Assembly: GCF_013127955.1 (NCBI RefSeq)
Contig: NZ_CP053435.1
Location: 1,922,001-1,986,000 of the forward strand
Direction of reading: 5' to 3'
DNA: 64,000 nucleotides
From: Spirosoma taeanense
GTDB lineage: Bacteria > Bacteroidota > Bacteroidia > Cytophagales > Spirosomataceae
Under the pieces are notes generated by a model. It saw only the letters and a list, made by a program, of their open reading frames with translations. It ran no database searches and had not been told where the DNA came from. Position numbers and translations under genes: made by a program. This document shows, piece after piece, positions 7,689 to 16,824 of the stretch; positions within the stretch are counted from its first letter, which is position 1; each line of letters starts with the position of its first letter.

Positions 7689-7880
7689 CTAGCAGTACTT
7701 ATTTGACTTACTCGACTTGTTTGATTTCTTCGAGCCACACTTTTGGGATTTACTCGACTTGCATTTAGGTGGTTTGGGTGTGCAGCCACCCCCACCAATG
7801 ATAAATCCGGCCTCAGTTGCGGAGAGAATGTCCAGCTGACTGGGCGAAATGCGGGCTTGAAATGCTTGTAAATTTGTCAT
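7689..7880 (-). CDS. candidate RiPP precursor peptide with Gly-Gly leader and Ser/Lys/Cys-rich core
   Basis: A 63-residue peptide. Residues 1-32 form a leader with helix-like LSATEAGFIIGGGG before the cut, matching double-glycine leaders removed by C39 peptidases. The 31-residue remainder holds 10 lysines, 8 serines, 4 cysteines (33, 40, 48, 63), 3 prolines and one tyrosine, arranged in repeated Lys-Ser units such as KSSKSQKC and KSNKSSKSNKYC. It contains almost no acidic or bulky hydrophobic residues. It lies directly before a kinase/PqqD-like gene and opposite a C39 ABC transporter, the arrangement of an exported modified peptide. Serine phosphorylation is the modification suggested by the neighbour. 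Disulfides or metal binding through the cysteines are also possible. No known family is recognised. Confidence 0.75.
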   Translation of the reverse strand: MTNLQAFQARISPSQLDILSATEAGFIIGGGGCTPKPPKCKSSKSQKCGSKKSNKSSKSNKYC

Positions 7881-8404
7881 GTGATTTTTGGATTAGGTAA
7901 ATAAAAAACAGAACTTATATGGTACTGAGCTGAAGGTAAGAATTTAGGGATCAGAGCAGCAACAAAATTAGCTGATTACTAAGCAATTTTATTAAGTGGT
8001 CTTTTTCAGGATTTTAGTCTATTTATCTAAGTGATTAATATGTGTATAGCGTGTCTCCCGAATTCATTTTTTTAGCGTAAACTGTTGTCTATTATTGATT
8101 TATTATAGCTTGGATCTGACTCAGTAAAAAGAAGTGGCGAAACCAAGTTTAGCTGATCGGCAAAACCAAACAGATTTGTTTAATTCATAAATAGCCATGT
8201 ACTTATTTGGTCGATATGTTGCCCTTCTTCGCAGAATAGTAGTCGGAACAGGTAACGGTATTATAGGCAGATAATGACGCTTGTCTGGACTGATCGCCGG
8301 ATAGCAGCCTTCCGGTAACTTTATCTCGCTTAACAGCGTATATAAAACTACTTTGCCTGCTTTGATAGCTTTACAGCTATACGGACAGATTCTAATTTAA
8401 TCGC
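7881..8404. other. 524-base divergent intergenic region of the peptide locus
   Basis: No convincing gene is seen on either strand. The stretch is AT-rich and must hold the promoters for the precursor (minus) and the transporter operon (plus). A TANNTTTG match on the minus strand is at 7963-7970. On the plus strand only imperfect matches are seen (around 8345-8365, for example CTACTTTG and TAGCTTTA). Confidence 0.6.
7963..7970 (-). promoter_or_regulatory. possible -7 element for the precursor gene
   Basis: Read on the minus strand these bases are TAATTTTG, a full match to the Bacteroidota TANNTTTG element. It would start transcription about 75 bases before the precursor ATG. A -33 TTG at the best spacing is not seen (the nearest TTG is 13 bases away), so the call is weak. 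Confidence 0.4.
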
Positions 8405-10597
8405 GTGATCAAAAAATTTCCAGTTTATCGCCAATTGGATTTAGTAGACTGCGGCCCAACCTGTTTGCGCATGATTGGCAAACATTACGGAAAGACGCTG
8501 TCACTCGAATACCTGCGCGATGTTTGTTTCATCCGAAAAACAGGGGTGAGCCTGGCTGGAATCAGCGATGGAGCCCAGACGGTTGGTTTTCGTACGATGG
8601 CCGTCCGAATCCCGCTTCAGGTCTTACTGAATGAAGCGCCCAAGCCTCTGATTGCTTACTGGCGGCAGCGTCATTTTGTGGTGGTCTATGCCAGTACGGC
8701 CAAGCACGTTTTAGTTGCCGATCCGGCACAGGGACTCGTCAAATACACACATGCTGAATTTCTGGAAGGCTGGACCGCGCAGCCAAACGCGCCCGAAGTG
8801 CCTGGTGCCGCGCTGCTGCTGGAGCCTGGCCAGACGTTTTACGACGATCCAGACGAGCCGCAGGAAGGCTTGCGGCTGAGCTATTTCTGGGGATATCTGC
8901 GCCCATTTCGACGCTACCTTGTCCAGATTGGGATCGGGGTGGTGCTGAGTGCACTGCTGACGTTTATTGTCCCGTTTCTCATGCAGGCCGTTGTCGATCG
9001 GGGGATCGAGTATCAGGATATTGGCTTTGTTAATCTGCTTCTGATTGGTCAGCTCACTATATTTCTCTGCCAGCTGATCACAAATTTCGTTGAGCAGTGG
9101 ATTCTGATGCATATCAGCAGCCGGATTAATATTCGACTGATTTCTGATTTCCTAACCAAGCTGATGCGTCTGCCGATTTCCTTTTTCGAAACCCGCAATA
9201 CCGGCGACATTCTCCAGCGCATCGACGATCACGTCATCATTGAGCGGTTTTTGACGAGCTCATCGCTTACGGTTGTGTTCTCAATGTTTAATATGCTGGT
9301 GTTCGGTGTGGTTCTGGCACTGTATAACTCGGCTATTTTTGCCGTGTTTGCCGTTAGCGCCGTTACTTACGTTGCCTGGACCTGGGCGTTTATGAAATCG
9401 CGCAAACGGATCAATCTGCGTCGATTCGACCGTATGTCCGATAACCAAGGCTCGCTGCTCGAAATTGTATCGGGTATTACAGAGATCAAGCTGCAGAATA
9501 TCGAAAATCAGAAACGCTGGAAGTGGGAGCAGGTACAGGCCCGGCTGTTTAAGATTGGAGTTGAGGACATGAGACTAATGCAGATCCAGCAGCTCGGAAC
9601 ATTCTTTATCGGGCAACTGAAGGACATCTTTATCACGTATTTATCGGCGAAACTGGTTATCGACGGACAGATTACCCTAGGCACAATGCTGTCTATTCAG
9701 GCTATTGTGGGGCAGGTAAATTCACCACTAAGCCGGTTACTTGGTTTCATGCGATCAGCGCAGGATGCCAAGATCAGTCTGGATCGACTCAGTGAGGTGC
9801 ACAAGAAAGATGACGAGGAACCTGCTCAGGCGGGACGAACCCGACATCTGGGCGCCTGGTCGGGCATCGCTTTTCAGCATTTGACTTTTTCCTATGGAGG
9901 GGCCAGTACCCCACCGGTTCTGAAAGATATTAATCTGGTGCTTCAGCGAGGGAAAACAACCGCACTGGTAGGCGCCAGCGGCAGTGGCAAAACGACCCTG
10001 ATGAAACTGCTACTGAAGTTCCACGTCCCAACCAGCGGACAAATCCTGATTGGTAATCAGGATTTGCAGGCAATCCACAGCGGCTGGTGGCGTAGTCAGT
10101 GTGGCGTGGTCATGCAGGAAGGATTCATTTTTTCGGATACGCTCCTTCAGAATATTGTAACCAGCGATGAATCGCCCGATGAAGAGCGACTCAATTATGC
10201 CATCTATGCTGCCAATTTATACGATTTGATCCGGAATCTGCCCCGGGGGCTGGCTACGAAGATCGGCAGCGAAGGCCTGGGGTTGAGCGTGGGACAGAAA
10301 CAACGGATTTTAATGGCGAGGGCAATCTATAAAAACCCTATGTTTTTGTTTTTCGATGAGGCAACGAGTTCACTCGACGCGAATAACGAAAAAATAATCA
10401 TGAACAATCTGGCCGAATTTACCCGGGGGCGAACAGTTCTGGTCATTGCCCACCGGCTCAGTACAGTACGGAATGCGGACCGGATTGTGGTGCTGCATCA
10501 GGGCGAGATCGTTGAGACGGGTACCCATGCCGAACTTGTTGATAAACAGGGCTACTACTATACACTAGTGCATAATCAGCTGGAACTTAGCAATTAA
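8405..10597 (+). CDS. C39 peptidase-containing ABC transporter (PCAT) for peptide export
   Basis: A 730-residue fused protein starting at GTG 8405. Residues 1-140 are a C39 cysteine peptidase with Cys16 (LVDCGPTC), His90 (RQRHFVVVY) and Asp106 (VADPA), which cuts leaders after Gly-Gly. Residues about 160-450 are a six-helix ABC membrane domain. Residues about 480-730 are the ATPase: Walker A GASGSGKTT near 523, signature LSVGQKQR near 623, Walker B LFFDEATSS near 650 and the H-loop IAHRLS. It is followed 4 bases later by a TolC-like gene and then a HlyD-like gene, making a type I secretion route across both membranes. The divergent Gly-Gly peptide at 7689-7880 is the obvious substrate. Confidence 0.93.
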   Translation: MIKKFPVYRQLDLVDCGPTCLRMIGKHYGKTLSLEYLRDVCFIRKTGVSLAGISDGAQTVGFRTMAVRIPLQVLLNEAPKPLIAYWRQRHFVVVYASTAKHVLVADPAQGLVKYTHAEFLEGWTAQPNAPEVPGAALLLEPGQTFYDDPDEPQEGLRLSYFWGYLRPFRRYLVQIGIGVVLSALLTFIVPFLMQAVVDRGIEYQDIGFVNLLLIGQLTIFLCQLITNFVEQWILMHISSRINIRLISDFLTKLMRLPISFFETRNTGDILQRIDDHVIIERFLTSSSLTVVFSMFNMLVFGVVLALYNSAIFAVFAVSAVTYVAWTWAFMKSRKRINLRRFDRMSDNQGSLLEIVSGITEIKLQNIENQKRWKWEQVQARLFKIGVEDMRLMQIQQLGTFFIGQLKDIFITYLSAKLVIDGQITLGTMLSIQAIVGQVNSPLSRLLGFMRSAQDAKISLDRLSEVHKKDDEEPAQAGRTRHLGAWSGIAFQHLTFSYGGASTPPVLKDINLVLQRGKTTALVGASGSGKTTLMKLLLKFHVPTSGQILIGNQDLQAIHSGWWRSQCGVVMQEGFIFSDTLLQNIVTSDESPDEERLNYAIYAANLYDLIRNLPRGLATKIGSEGLGLSVGQKQRILMARAIYKNPMFLFFDEATSSLDANNEKIIMNNLAEFTRGRTVLVIAHRLSTVRNADRIVVLHQGEIVETGTHAELVDKQGYYYTLVHNQLELSN

Positions 10598-10601
10598 GAC
10601 T

Positions 10602-11945
10602 ATGCTGCATTGTTTACGCCGTTTGTTATTATACCGTGTAAATACACCGGCTGGCTGCTGGCTACTGCTGGGATTACTGCTGGCGGAACTACCCGTTGTG
10701 GCGCAGACATCGCTGTCGTTAGCCGAGACGCTACGCCTGGGGGGGATTCATAACACAGACCTGCAACTGGCTATTCAGCGCGAAGCAATTGCGCAAAGCA
10801 ATCAGCGAATTGGCGTACCTGACCGGCTACCATCGGTTGTTCTGGGCGTTAGTCAAAATAACTACCTAAACCAATATAACTCGCCCACAAATTTTGTGCG
10901 CGGTATCTATCAGGATAATTCGTTAAACGGAGGAATCAGTGGAAGTCTGCTGCTCTATAATGGTGGCCGACTTGGGCTTAGCCAGATTCAGCTTAACCAA
11001 CTGGCTCTGCGGGCGGCTCTGGAAACGCAGGCCGTGCGGCAGCAGGTGAACCGGCTCCTGGTGGAAGCCTACTACCGGGTAGTTGTGGAAGGCGCAAAGC
11101 TAGGCGTCAGGTCCGAAAGCGTAGCGCTTTCAAAAGCCCGATGGGTTGATTTCAAAGCGCAGGAACGACTGGGCAAGGCCAGCACCTTTGATGTGCTGCA
11201 GGCCGAAAACCTGTTTCTTATCGATTCGACGAGTTATTTTCAGCAGGATATTGAGTACCAGATAGCTCAAAATCGATTACACACCGCCATTGGCTGGAAT
11301 CGGTTTGAGCCAATAGTCCTGACGGATAGTCTGACGCCAACTTTGCATCCAGCTATTTTCTTTAACCTGAGTGGTAAGCTGATCAGCCTGAATTTCGACC
11401 TGCGAAGTCGCCGGATTGGGGTTATGGTTGCAGAAAACACGATTCGTCTGCAAAAGACGGCCTTTAAGCCGACGGTGCGGCTTAATTCGTCGATCTATCA
11501 GAGCTTTACCGGAACCAAGTTTCCGGATATTCCGCGTATCAACGGAAATGCAACGAGCCTGCTGTTAGCTGGTTTTTCGTTGAGTGTTCCCTTACTCCCC
11601 GGTCGGGAAGCCAGACGCGCTGTCCGGCAAAGTGAGCTGGAGCGGGGGTTGAGCGAAATTACTGTACGGGGCGCCGAGCGCCGTTTGCTTGCTGAAGCTG
11701 ACCTCCTGGAGCGTTCGTATCAGGAACAGTCGCGAATTGTGGCTTTGTCAGAGCGGTTGATCAATAACGCGGCCCGTAGCCTGACCATTGCCCACAATCG
11801 ACTGCTGGGCGGTTTCTCTAATCTGATCGAATATCGATCAGTCCAGCTGGCCTATACAGAAGCAAAACTGAATCATTTGCAGGCTCTATACGCGCTTAAG
11901 CTTATTGAATCGACTGCACGGCAGTTGATTGGTACTTTAAAATAA
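10602..11945 (+). CDS. TolC-like outer membrane efflux protein
   Basis: A 447-residue protein with an N-terminal signal sequence (hydrophobic LLLGLLLAELPVVAQ) followed by the repeated alpha-barrel architecture of outer membrane efflux proteins. SLAETLRLGGIHN begins the first repeat, with long helices rich in Gln, Ala and Arg. ATG at 10602 follows the transporter stop by 4 bases, and the HlyD-like gene begins 6 bases after its own stop, so the three are one operon. It should form the outer membrane channel of the peptide exporter. Confidence 0.88.
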   Translation: MLHCLRRLLLYRVNTPAGCWLLLGLLLAELPVVAQTSLSLAETLRLGGIHNTDLQLAIQREAIAQSNQRIGVPDRLPSVVLGVSQNNYLNQYNSPTNFVRGIYQDNSLNGGISGSLLLYNGGRLGLSQIQLNQLALRAALETQAVRQQVNRLLVEAYYRVVVEGAKLGVRSESVALSKARWVDFKAQERLGKASTFDVLQAENLFLIDSTSYFQQDIEYQIAQNRLHTAIGWNRFEPIVLTDSLTPTLHPAIFFNLSGKLISLNFDLRSRRIGVMVAENTIRLQKTAFKPTVRLNSSIYQSFTGTKFPDIPRINGNATSLLLAGFSLSVPLLPGREARRAVRQSELERGLSEITVRGAERRLLAEADLLERSYQEQSRIVALSERLINNAARSLTIAHNRLLGGFSNLIEYRSVQLAYTEAKLNHLQALYALKLIESTARQLIGTLK

Positions 11946-11951
11946 ACTCCT

Positions 11952-13331
11952 ATGCCGCCACCTGTCCTGCCTGCCCCCCCGGTTGATGAAGCCGACGAAT
12001 TAATGGCACAAATGCCTAGCTGGCCGTTGCGTTGGGGCATTAGTCTAATGTTCGGTGTGGTACTGCTCATCCTTGGCCTGGCCTGGTTTGTGAAATACCC
12101 TGACGTGATAAAAGGAAAAATTACGATCACGACCAATAATCCGCCAGCTACGGTAGTTGCCCGGAGTAGCGGTCCCATTCATCTGCTAACCACCGACAAA
12201 ACGATGTTGAAAGCGAATCAGCCATTTGCTACCATTGGTGGGGTAGTTCGCTATGAAGATGTGCTGGCGCTACGGAAAACCCTAACCTTGTTCAGAGCGG
12301 TACTCGACAACGATAGAGCGCGGGCCGTTTCCCGGTCACCAGCCGGATGGCTTCCGGAAGGACTTGAACTGGGCGAGTTGCAGGTGCCCTATAACGCCTT
12401 GTTGCTCCGTTGGAAAGAATGGCAGGCCCTGGCAGTACGGGGGAGCAGTAACTGGCAACGGAAAGGAATCGTCAATGAACAGATAGCCGGTTTTGAGCAA
12501 ATCAGTGCCCGGCTTGGGCGACAGCTGGAGTTGCTTGAACAGGAGTATGCCCTATTGCGCCGATCCTACGAAACCCGCTATAAACCGCTTCAGCAGTCAG
12601 GGAGTATTTCAATTGAACAACTCGAGGCCAAACGTGATGAACTGATGGCGAAAACAAAAGCAATTGAGATTGCCCGTGCCAGCATTGCCGAAAACGAGAA
12701 CCGGATCATTGCTCTCAGAAGCCAGAAGGCTGAATATGATTTTGACCAGACCGATCGACAGCTTGCCGCCAGTAATGAGCTACGGGATGCTTACACCGGT
12801 ATGCTCAACGCCATCACAACTTGGGAAACCGCCTATGTGCTGAAAACGCCTATTGCCGGTCGGCTGAACTACCTCAACTTTTTGCACGAAAATTCGGTGC
12901 TGGTTGCTGGCCAGGAGGTAGCCGGGATTGTTCCAGCCCCCGGCAAAGATGGCAAGGGTGAGTCTGGACTGGCGGTACCGGGATTGGCGGGAGCGTATGT
13001 TGGGGAGCTATTCATTGATCCTTTCGGATCGGGTAAAGTGGCGGTGGGGCAGGTTGTCAACATCGCGCTGCTAAGTTTTGGTAAAAAAGAATTTGGAATG
13101 CTGCGGGGGAGGGTAGCGACCGTAGCAGATATCAGCACGACCCTGAGTGCAGGAGGGCAGCCTCAGACGGTTTATAAGCTGTATGTGTCACTCCCCAATG
13201 GGCTGACGACAACAGTGAATAAAAAATTGCCATTTCGCTATGGAATGGAAGGAACGGCCGAGATAATTACGAAGGATATCCGCGTACTGGAGCGAATATT
13301 TGATAGCGTTCGGGCTGCGCTGAATCAATAG
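11952..13331 (+). CDS. HlyD-family periplasmic adaptor protein
   Basis: A 459-residue membrane fusion protein. A short proline-rich cytoplasmic start is followed by one transmembrane helix (about residues 25-46), a first half-lipoyl stretch after VVARSSGPIHLL, a long coiled coil over about 165-280 (LEQEYALLRRSYETRYK, EAKRDELMAKTKAIE) and a second lipoyl/beta-barrel part (LKTPIAGRLNYL). This order is typical of adaptors working with peptidase-containing ABC exporters. It is the last gene of the operon and links the transporter to the TolC-like channel. Confidence 0.9.
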   Translation: MPPPVLPAPPVDEADELMAQMPSWPLRWGISLMFGVVLLILGLAWFVKYPDVIKGKITITTNNPPATVVARSSGPIHLLTTDKTMLKANQPFATIGGVVRYEDVLALRKTLTLFRAVLDNDRARAVSRSPAGWLPEGLELGELQVPYNALLLRWKEWQALAVRGSSNWQRKGIVNEQIAGFEQISARLGRQLELLEQEYALLRRSYETRYKPLQQSGSISIEQLEAKRDELMAKTKAIEIARASIAENENRIIALRSQKAEYDFDQTDRQLAASNELRDAYTGMLNAITTWETAYVLKTPIAGRLNYLNFLHENSVLVAGQEVAGIVPAPGKDGKGESGLAVPGLAGAYVGELFIDPFGSGKVAVGQVVNIALLSFGKKEFGMLRGRVATVADISTTLSAGGQPQTVYKLYVSLPNGLTTTVNKKLPFRYGMEGTAEIITKDIRVLERIFDSVRAALNQ

Positions 13332-13381
13332 GTATGACTCACTGCCGCCGGGAAAAGTCGCGTTCAATTGCAAACGTAACG

Positions 13382-13414
13382 TTGCCCTTATTTCAGCGCA
13401 AAGAAATAGTTTTG
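13382..13414 (+). promoter_or_regulatory. promoter of the TauE-like gene
   Basis: TTG at 13382-13384 and TAGTTTTG at 13407-13414 match the Bacteroidota -33/-7 consensus with a 22-base spacer, 16 bases before the next ATG. Confidence 0.6.
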
Positions 13415-13430
13415 TGTTCTGATTTGCTGC

Positions 13431-14201
13431 ATGGATTACTCAACTATTATTACCCTTTGCGGTTTCTCGTTTCTGGCCGGTTTTATCGACGCCATCATTG
13501 GCGGGGGTGGCCTGATTCAAACGCCCGCCATTCTCTTTACGCTGCCTCAGTATCCCGTCCCGACGCTTATTGGTACGACCAAACTGCCTTCGCTGGCGGG
13601 GAGCCTCATGGGCGCTTTCCAGTACACCCGGCGCGTAGCCGTTGCCGCGCGGTTCATTGGTCCTACCATGGGCATTGCCTTTATTGCATCGTGGCTGGGG
13701 TCGTGGACGCTCACGCGGGTGCCTAACTCGTTCATGAAGCCGCTCGCGCTCGTCATCTTGAGTGGGGTGTTTATGTATACGCTTCTGAAAAAAGACTTTG
13801 GCCAGATGCCCCACCGGACAGTATCGCCAGAGCAGCGTCGGATACGTATGTGGATCATGGGCGCTCTGATCGGCTTCTACGACGGCTTCTTCGGCCCGGG
13901 TACGGGTAGTTTTCTCGTGCTGGGCTTTATTGCCCTGATTGGCTTTGATTTCTTACAGGCCAGCGCGCACGCCAAGCTGGTTAATGCGGCTACCAACCTC
14001 GCCAGTGCCCTGTTTTTCGTCAACAAAGGCGGGCTGCTGTACGTAGTGGCCCTACCTATGGCTGTAGCGAATCTTTCGGGAGCTTTTCTGGGGGCCCGGC
14101 TCGCCATTCTGAAAGGAAATCGCTTTATCCGGATGTTTTTCCTGCTGGTTATTGCTGCCACCATTCTGCGGTTCGGCTGGGACATTTACGGGGCCTCCTG
14201 A
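13431..14201 (+). CDS. TauE/SafE-family sulfite or anion exporter
   Basis: A 256-residue membrane protein with about eight hydrophobic segments. The two family repeats are visible: FLAGFIDAIIGGGGLIQTPA near the N-terminus and a second half with GFYDGFFGPGTGSFLVLG. Family members move sulfite, organosulfonates or related anions, but the substrate cannot be read from sequence. It starts at ATG 13431, after its own promoter, and is followed by feoA after about 117 bases. A long overlapping frame at 13334-13726 is a shadow. Confidence 0.88.
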   Translation: MDYSTIITLCGFSFLAGFIDAIIGGGGLIQTPAILFTLPQYPVPTLIGTTKLPSLAGSLMGAFQYTRRVAVAARFIGPTMGIAFIASWLGSWTLTRVPNSFMKPLALVILSGVFMYTLLKKDFGQMPHRTVSPEQRRIRMWIMGALIGFYDGFFGPGTGSFLVLGFIALIGFDFLQASAHAKLVNAATNLASALFFVNKGGLLYVVALPMAVANLSGAFLGARLAILKGNRFIRMFFLLVIAATILRFGWDIYGAS

Positions 14202-14231
14202 ATCGGGCGTTCTTCTTTTTTGGGCTTGTTC

Positions 14232-14262
14232 TTGCATCAACAAACTTTCCGCCGTAATCTTG
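14232..14262 (+). promoter_or_regulatory. promoter and possible operator of feoAB
   Basis: TTG at 14232-14234 and TAATCTTG at 14255-14262 (one mismatch to TANNTTTG) are 20 bases apart. Downstream, an AGAC-AGCC-GTCT dyad at 14288-14299 lies between promoter and feoA start and could bind an iron regulator. That last point is a guess. Confidence 0.45.
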
Positions 14263-14318
14263 CGTTAATTAAACTGAATCTAAATAAAGACAGCCGTCTA
14301 GTAGCGGCACCCAGGGCT

Positions 14319-14546
14319 ATGAGTAAGCGCAGCGTAGCAGACTTGAAAATTGGAGAACGGGCCACGATCCAGTCGTTCAACGATCAATTGATGTCGCTCA
14401 AACTGCTCGAAATGGGGTGTTTGCCGGGCGCCGAGATATGCCTGCATTGCAAGGCTCCGCTGGGTGATCCAATCTGTCTGAACGTCTCGGGCTATTGCCT
14501 GTCGATGCGCCGGTCAGAAGCTGCTACGATTCTGATTGATAATTAA
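14319..14546 (+). CDS. feoA: ferrous iron transport accessory protein FeoA
   Basis: A 75-residue SH3-like protein from ATG 14319 (MSKRSVADLKIGERATI). The longer frame from 14220 would run through the promoter, so the internal ATG is preferred. FeoA features include LLEMGCLPGAEICL and the closing SMRRSEAATI. FeoA is a cytoplasmic partner of the ferrous iron transporter FeoB, which follows about 100 bases downstream on the same strand. The function is confident from size, motif and linkage. Confidence 0.9.
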   Translation: MSKRSVADLKIGERATIQSFNDQLMSLKLLEMGCLPGAEICLHCKAPLGDPICLNVSGYCLSMRRSEAATILIDN

Positions 14547-14595
14547 CGGTATTCAGTTTATGCGGTTCTCCGATGGAGTCAGCCGTAGCGACCGG

Positions 14596-14618
14596 TACGC
14601 CGGAGCGGGCCCGGCGTA
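14596..14618. repeat. hairpin between feoA and feoB
   Basis: An 8-bp GC-rich stem (14596-14603 with 14611-14618) with a 7-base loop lies in the 100-base feoA-feoB gap. It may reduce read-through or set the feoB mRNA level. There is no T-run. Confidence 0.4.
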
Positions 14619-14646
14619 GTCCGAGTGCCGTAAACCGTAAAGTGCC

Positions 14647-16764
14647 TTGAAATCGTCTCCTGTACTTGCCCTTGTTGGCAATCCGAATGCTGGTAAGTCG
14701 TCACTGTTCAATCAACTGACTGGGCTTCGTCAGAAAACGGGGAATTTCCCCGGCGTCACGGTTGATAAAAAATCCGGGACGTGGCCCATGGACGCTCACA
14801 CGTCGGCAACCGTCGTTGATCTCCCCGGCGTTTATTCCATCTATCCCAAATCCTTAGACGAGCAGCTCGTAACCGACATTCTGGCTAATCCGGCTCACCC
14901 CGATTACCCCGATGTAGCGGTGGTTGTCGTCGATGCCTCCAATCTGCACCGGAATCTGCTGCTGTTTACGCAGGTCGCCGATCTGGGCGTGCCGACGGTG
15001 TTGGCGCTGAACATGCTCGACGTAGCCCGGCAGGAGGGAAAAGAAGTCAATAGTGTGCGGCTGGCCATGCGGCTGGGCGTACCAGTTGTACGGATTAACG
15101 CCCGCACCGGTGAAGGAATCGACCAGATTAAAAAAGCGGTGCTGGGCCAGATAGAGGAGCCGACACTGCCCGGCAAGTTGTTTTTTGATCCCGCCGATGA
15201 GGTAGAGGGCCTGATTGTAGACACTAAAGCCCAGTACCAACTCGATAACAATTACCTGGCGCTGCAATACCTTATCCAGCACGACGGATTCTCGTTTCTG
15301 AATCAGCAGCAGCGGGTCGGTCTGGATGCCCTGATTGAGAAGCATCAATTCAGCGAACCGACATTTCAGGCTAACGAAACCATTACGCGTTATAAACGCA
15401 TTGCGGTCGTGGTGGCCGAAGCCGTCACCAACCAGCGGCCGGCCAACCAGCCGACCTGGAGCCAGAAGCTCGACCGCGTGCTGCTGCACCCCATTTGGGG
15501 GTATGCCATTTTCGCCTTTATCCTGCTGCTGATCTTCCAGGCTATTTTCGCCTGGGCGCAGCCCTTTATGGATGCCATCGACACGGGGGTCGCCTGGCTG
15601 AATGGTCAGTTAAAAGATAACTTGCCACCGGGGCCGCTGACGGATCTGCTGACGGACGGGATTCTGGCCGGGATAGGGGGGATTCTGGTGTTTATTCCGC
15701 AGATTGCCTTCCTCTTTTTTCTCATCGCGCTGCTCGAAGAATCGGGCTATATGTCGCGGGTGATGGTCATCATGGACCGGATCATGCGCAAATTTGGCCT
15801 GAATGGCCGGAGCGTAGTTCCGCTGATTTCGGGTGTGGCCTGCGCCGTACCGGCCATCATGGCGACGCGCAGCATCGGAACCCGGCGCGACCGGCTGATC
15901 ACGATTCTGGTAACGCCCCTGATGAGCTGTTCGGCGCGATTACCCATCTACACCATCCTGATTGCGCTGGTGGTGCCCAGTCGGCGCGTGCTGGGCCTGT
16001 TTAACCTGCAGGGATTAGCCCTGATGGGACTTTATCTGCTCGGTCTGGTGAGTGCGCTGCTGGCGGCCTATGTCCTGAAGCTCGTTCTGCGAACCAAAGA
16101 GCGCGGGTTTTTCATCATGGAGTTGCCTACCTTTAAACTGCCGCGCTGGAACCACGTGGGGCTGACGGTCTGGGAGAGTGTGCGGGCGTTCGTCTGGGAA
16201 GCCGGACGGGTTATCCTGGCCATTTCTATTATCCTGTGGGTGTTGGCCAGCTACGGACCCGGCGATGCCCTGGAACGGGTCGAAACGCAGGTTCGGCAGC
16301 AAAACCCGGCGCTGGCCGATGATGAGCTGCAAAACCGGATTGCATCGGAGCGGCTGGAAGCCTCATACGCCGGTCATTTCGGCCATTTTATCGAACCGGT
16401 TATTCGCCCGCTGGGCTACGACTGGAAAATAGGCATTGCGCTGCTCAGTTCGTTTGCTGCCCGGGAAGTGTTCGTTGGAACGATGGCAACCATCTACAGC
16501 ATCGGCGACGGAGGAGACGATGCTGACACGACCGTTCGTGAGCGGCTTCGGCAGGAACGTAATCCCGCAACGGGTGGGCCGATGTACACGCCCGCGCTGG
16601 CCTGGTCGCTGCTGGTGTTTTACGTATTCGCCATGATGTGCATGAGCACACTGGCCGCAACCCGTCGCGAAACGAAAAGCTGGGTATGGCCGATGGTGCA
16701 GCTGGCGTATATGATGGTACTGGCTTACGTATCGGCCTTTGCTACGTACCAATTGCTCACGTAA
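14647..16764 (+). CDS. feoB: ferrous iron transporter FeoB
   Basis: A 705-residue protein with a TTG start at 14647. The N-terminal G domain shows G1 GNPNAGKSS (about residues 11-19), G3 DLPGVYS and G4 NMLD. A helical spacer (about 190-280) and a polytopic Fe2+ permease part of about 400 residues follow, with the Gate-type motifs VACAVPAIMATR and PLMSCSARLPIY carrying conserved cysteines. It takes up Fe2+ under low-oxygen or reducing conditions. It is downstream of feoA, probably one transcript. A terminator follows at 16775-16805. No separate feoC is seen. Confidence 0.96.
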   Translation: MKSSPVLALVGNPNAGKSSLFNQLTGLRQKTGNFPGVTVDKKSGTWPMDAHTSATVVDLPGVYSIYPKSLDEQLVTDILANPAHPDYPDVAVVVVDASNLHRNLLLFTQVADLGVPTVLALNMLDVARQEGKEVNSVRLAMRLGVPVVRINARTGEGIDQIKKAVLGQIEEPTLPGKLFFDPADEVEGLIVDTKAQYQLDNNYLALQYLIQHDGFSFLNQQQRVGLDALIEKHQFSEPTFQANETITRYKRIAVVVAEAVTNQRPANQPTWSQKLDRVLLHPIWGYAIFAFILLLIFQAIFAWAQPFMDAIDTGVAWLNGQLKDNLPPGPLTDLLTDGILAGIGGILVFIPQIAFLFFLIALLEESGYMSRVMVIMDRIMRKFGLNGRSVVPLISGVACAVPAIMATRSIGTRRDRLITILVTPLMSCSARLPIYTILIALVVPSRRVLGLFNLQGLALMGLYLLGLVSALLAAYVLKLVLRTKERGFFIMELPTFKLPRWNHVGLTVWESVRAFVWEAGRVILAISIILWVLASYGPGDALERVETQVRQQNPALADDELQNRIASERLEASYAGHFGHFIEPVIRPLGYDWKIGIALLSSFAAREVFVGTMATIYSIGDGGDDADTTVRERLRQERNPATGGPMYTPALAWSLLVFYVFAMMCMSTLAATRRETKSWVWPMVQLAYMMVLAYVSAFATYQLLT

Positions 16765-16774
16765 GCGCATTAAA

Positions 16775-16805
16775 AAGCCCTACCAGCCGGAAGCGAGTAG
16801 GGCTT
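16775..16805. terminator. bidirectional terminator after feoB
   Basis: A 9-bp stem AAGCCCTAC/GTAGGGCTT with a 13-base loop. It is followed by GTTTA on the plus strand and by a T-run on the minus strand, so it can end both feoB and the small convergent gene. Confidence 0.75.
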
Positions 16806-16824
16806 GTTTACAAGACAAAATCTA

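Noticed and set aside
13334..13726. 130-residue plus-strand frame
   Set aside because: It overlaps the TauE-like gene in another frame and lacks any feature, whereas the TauE frame has helices and family motifs.
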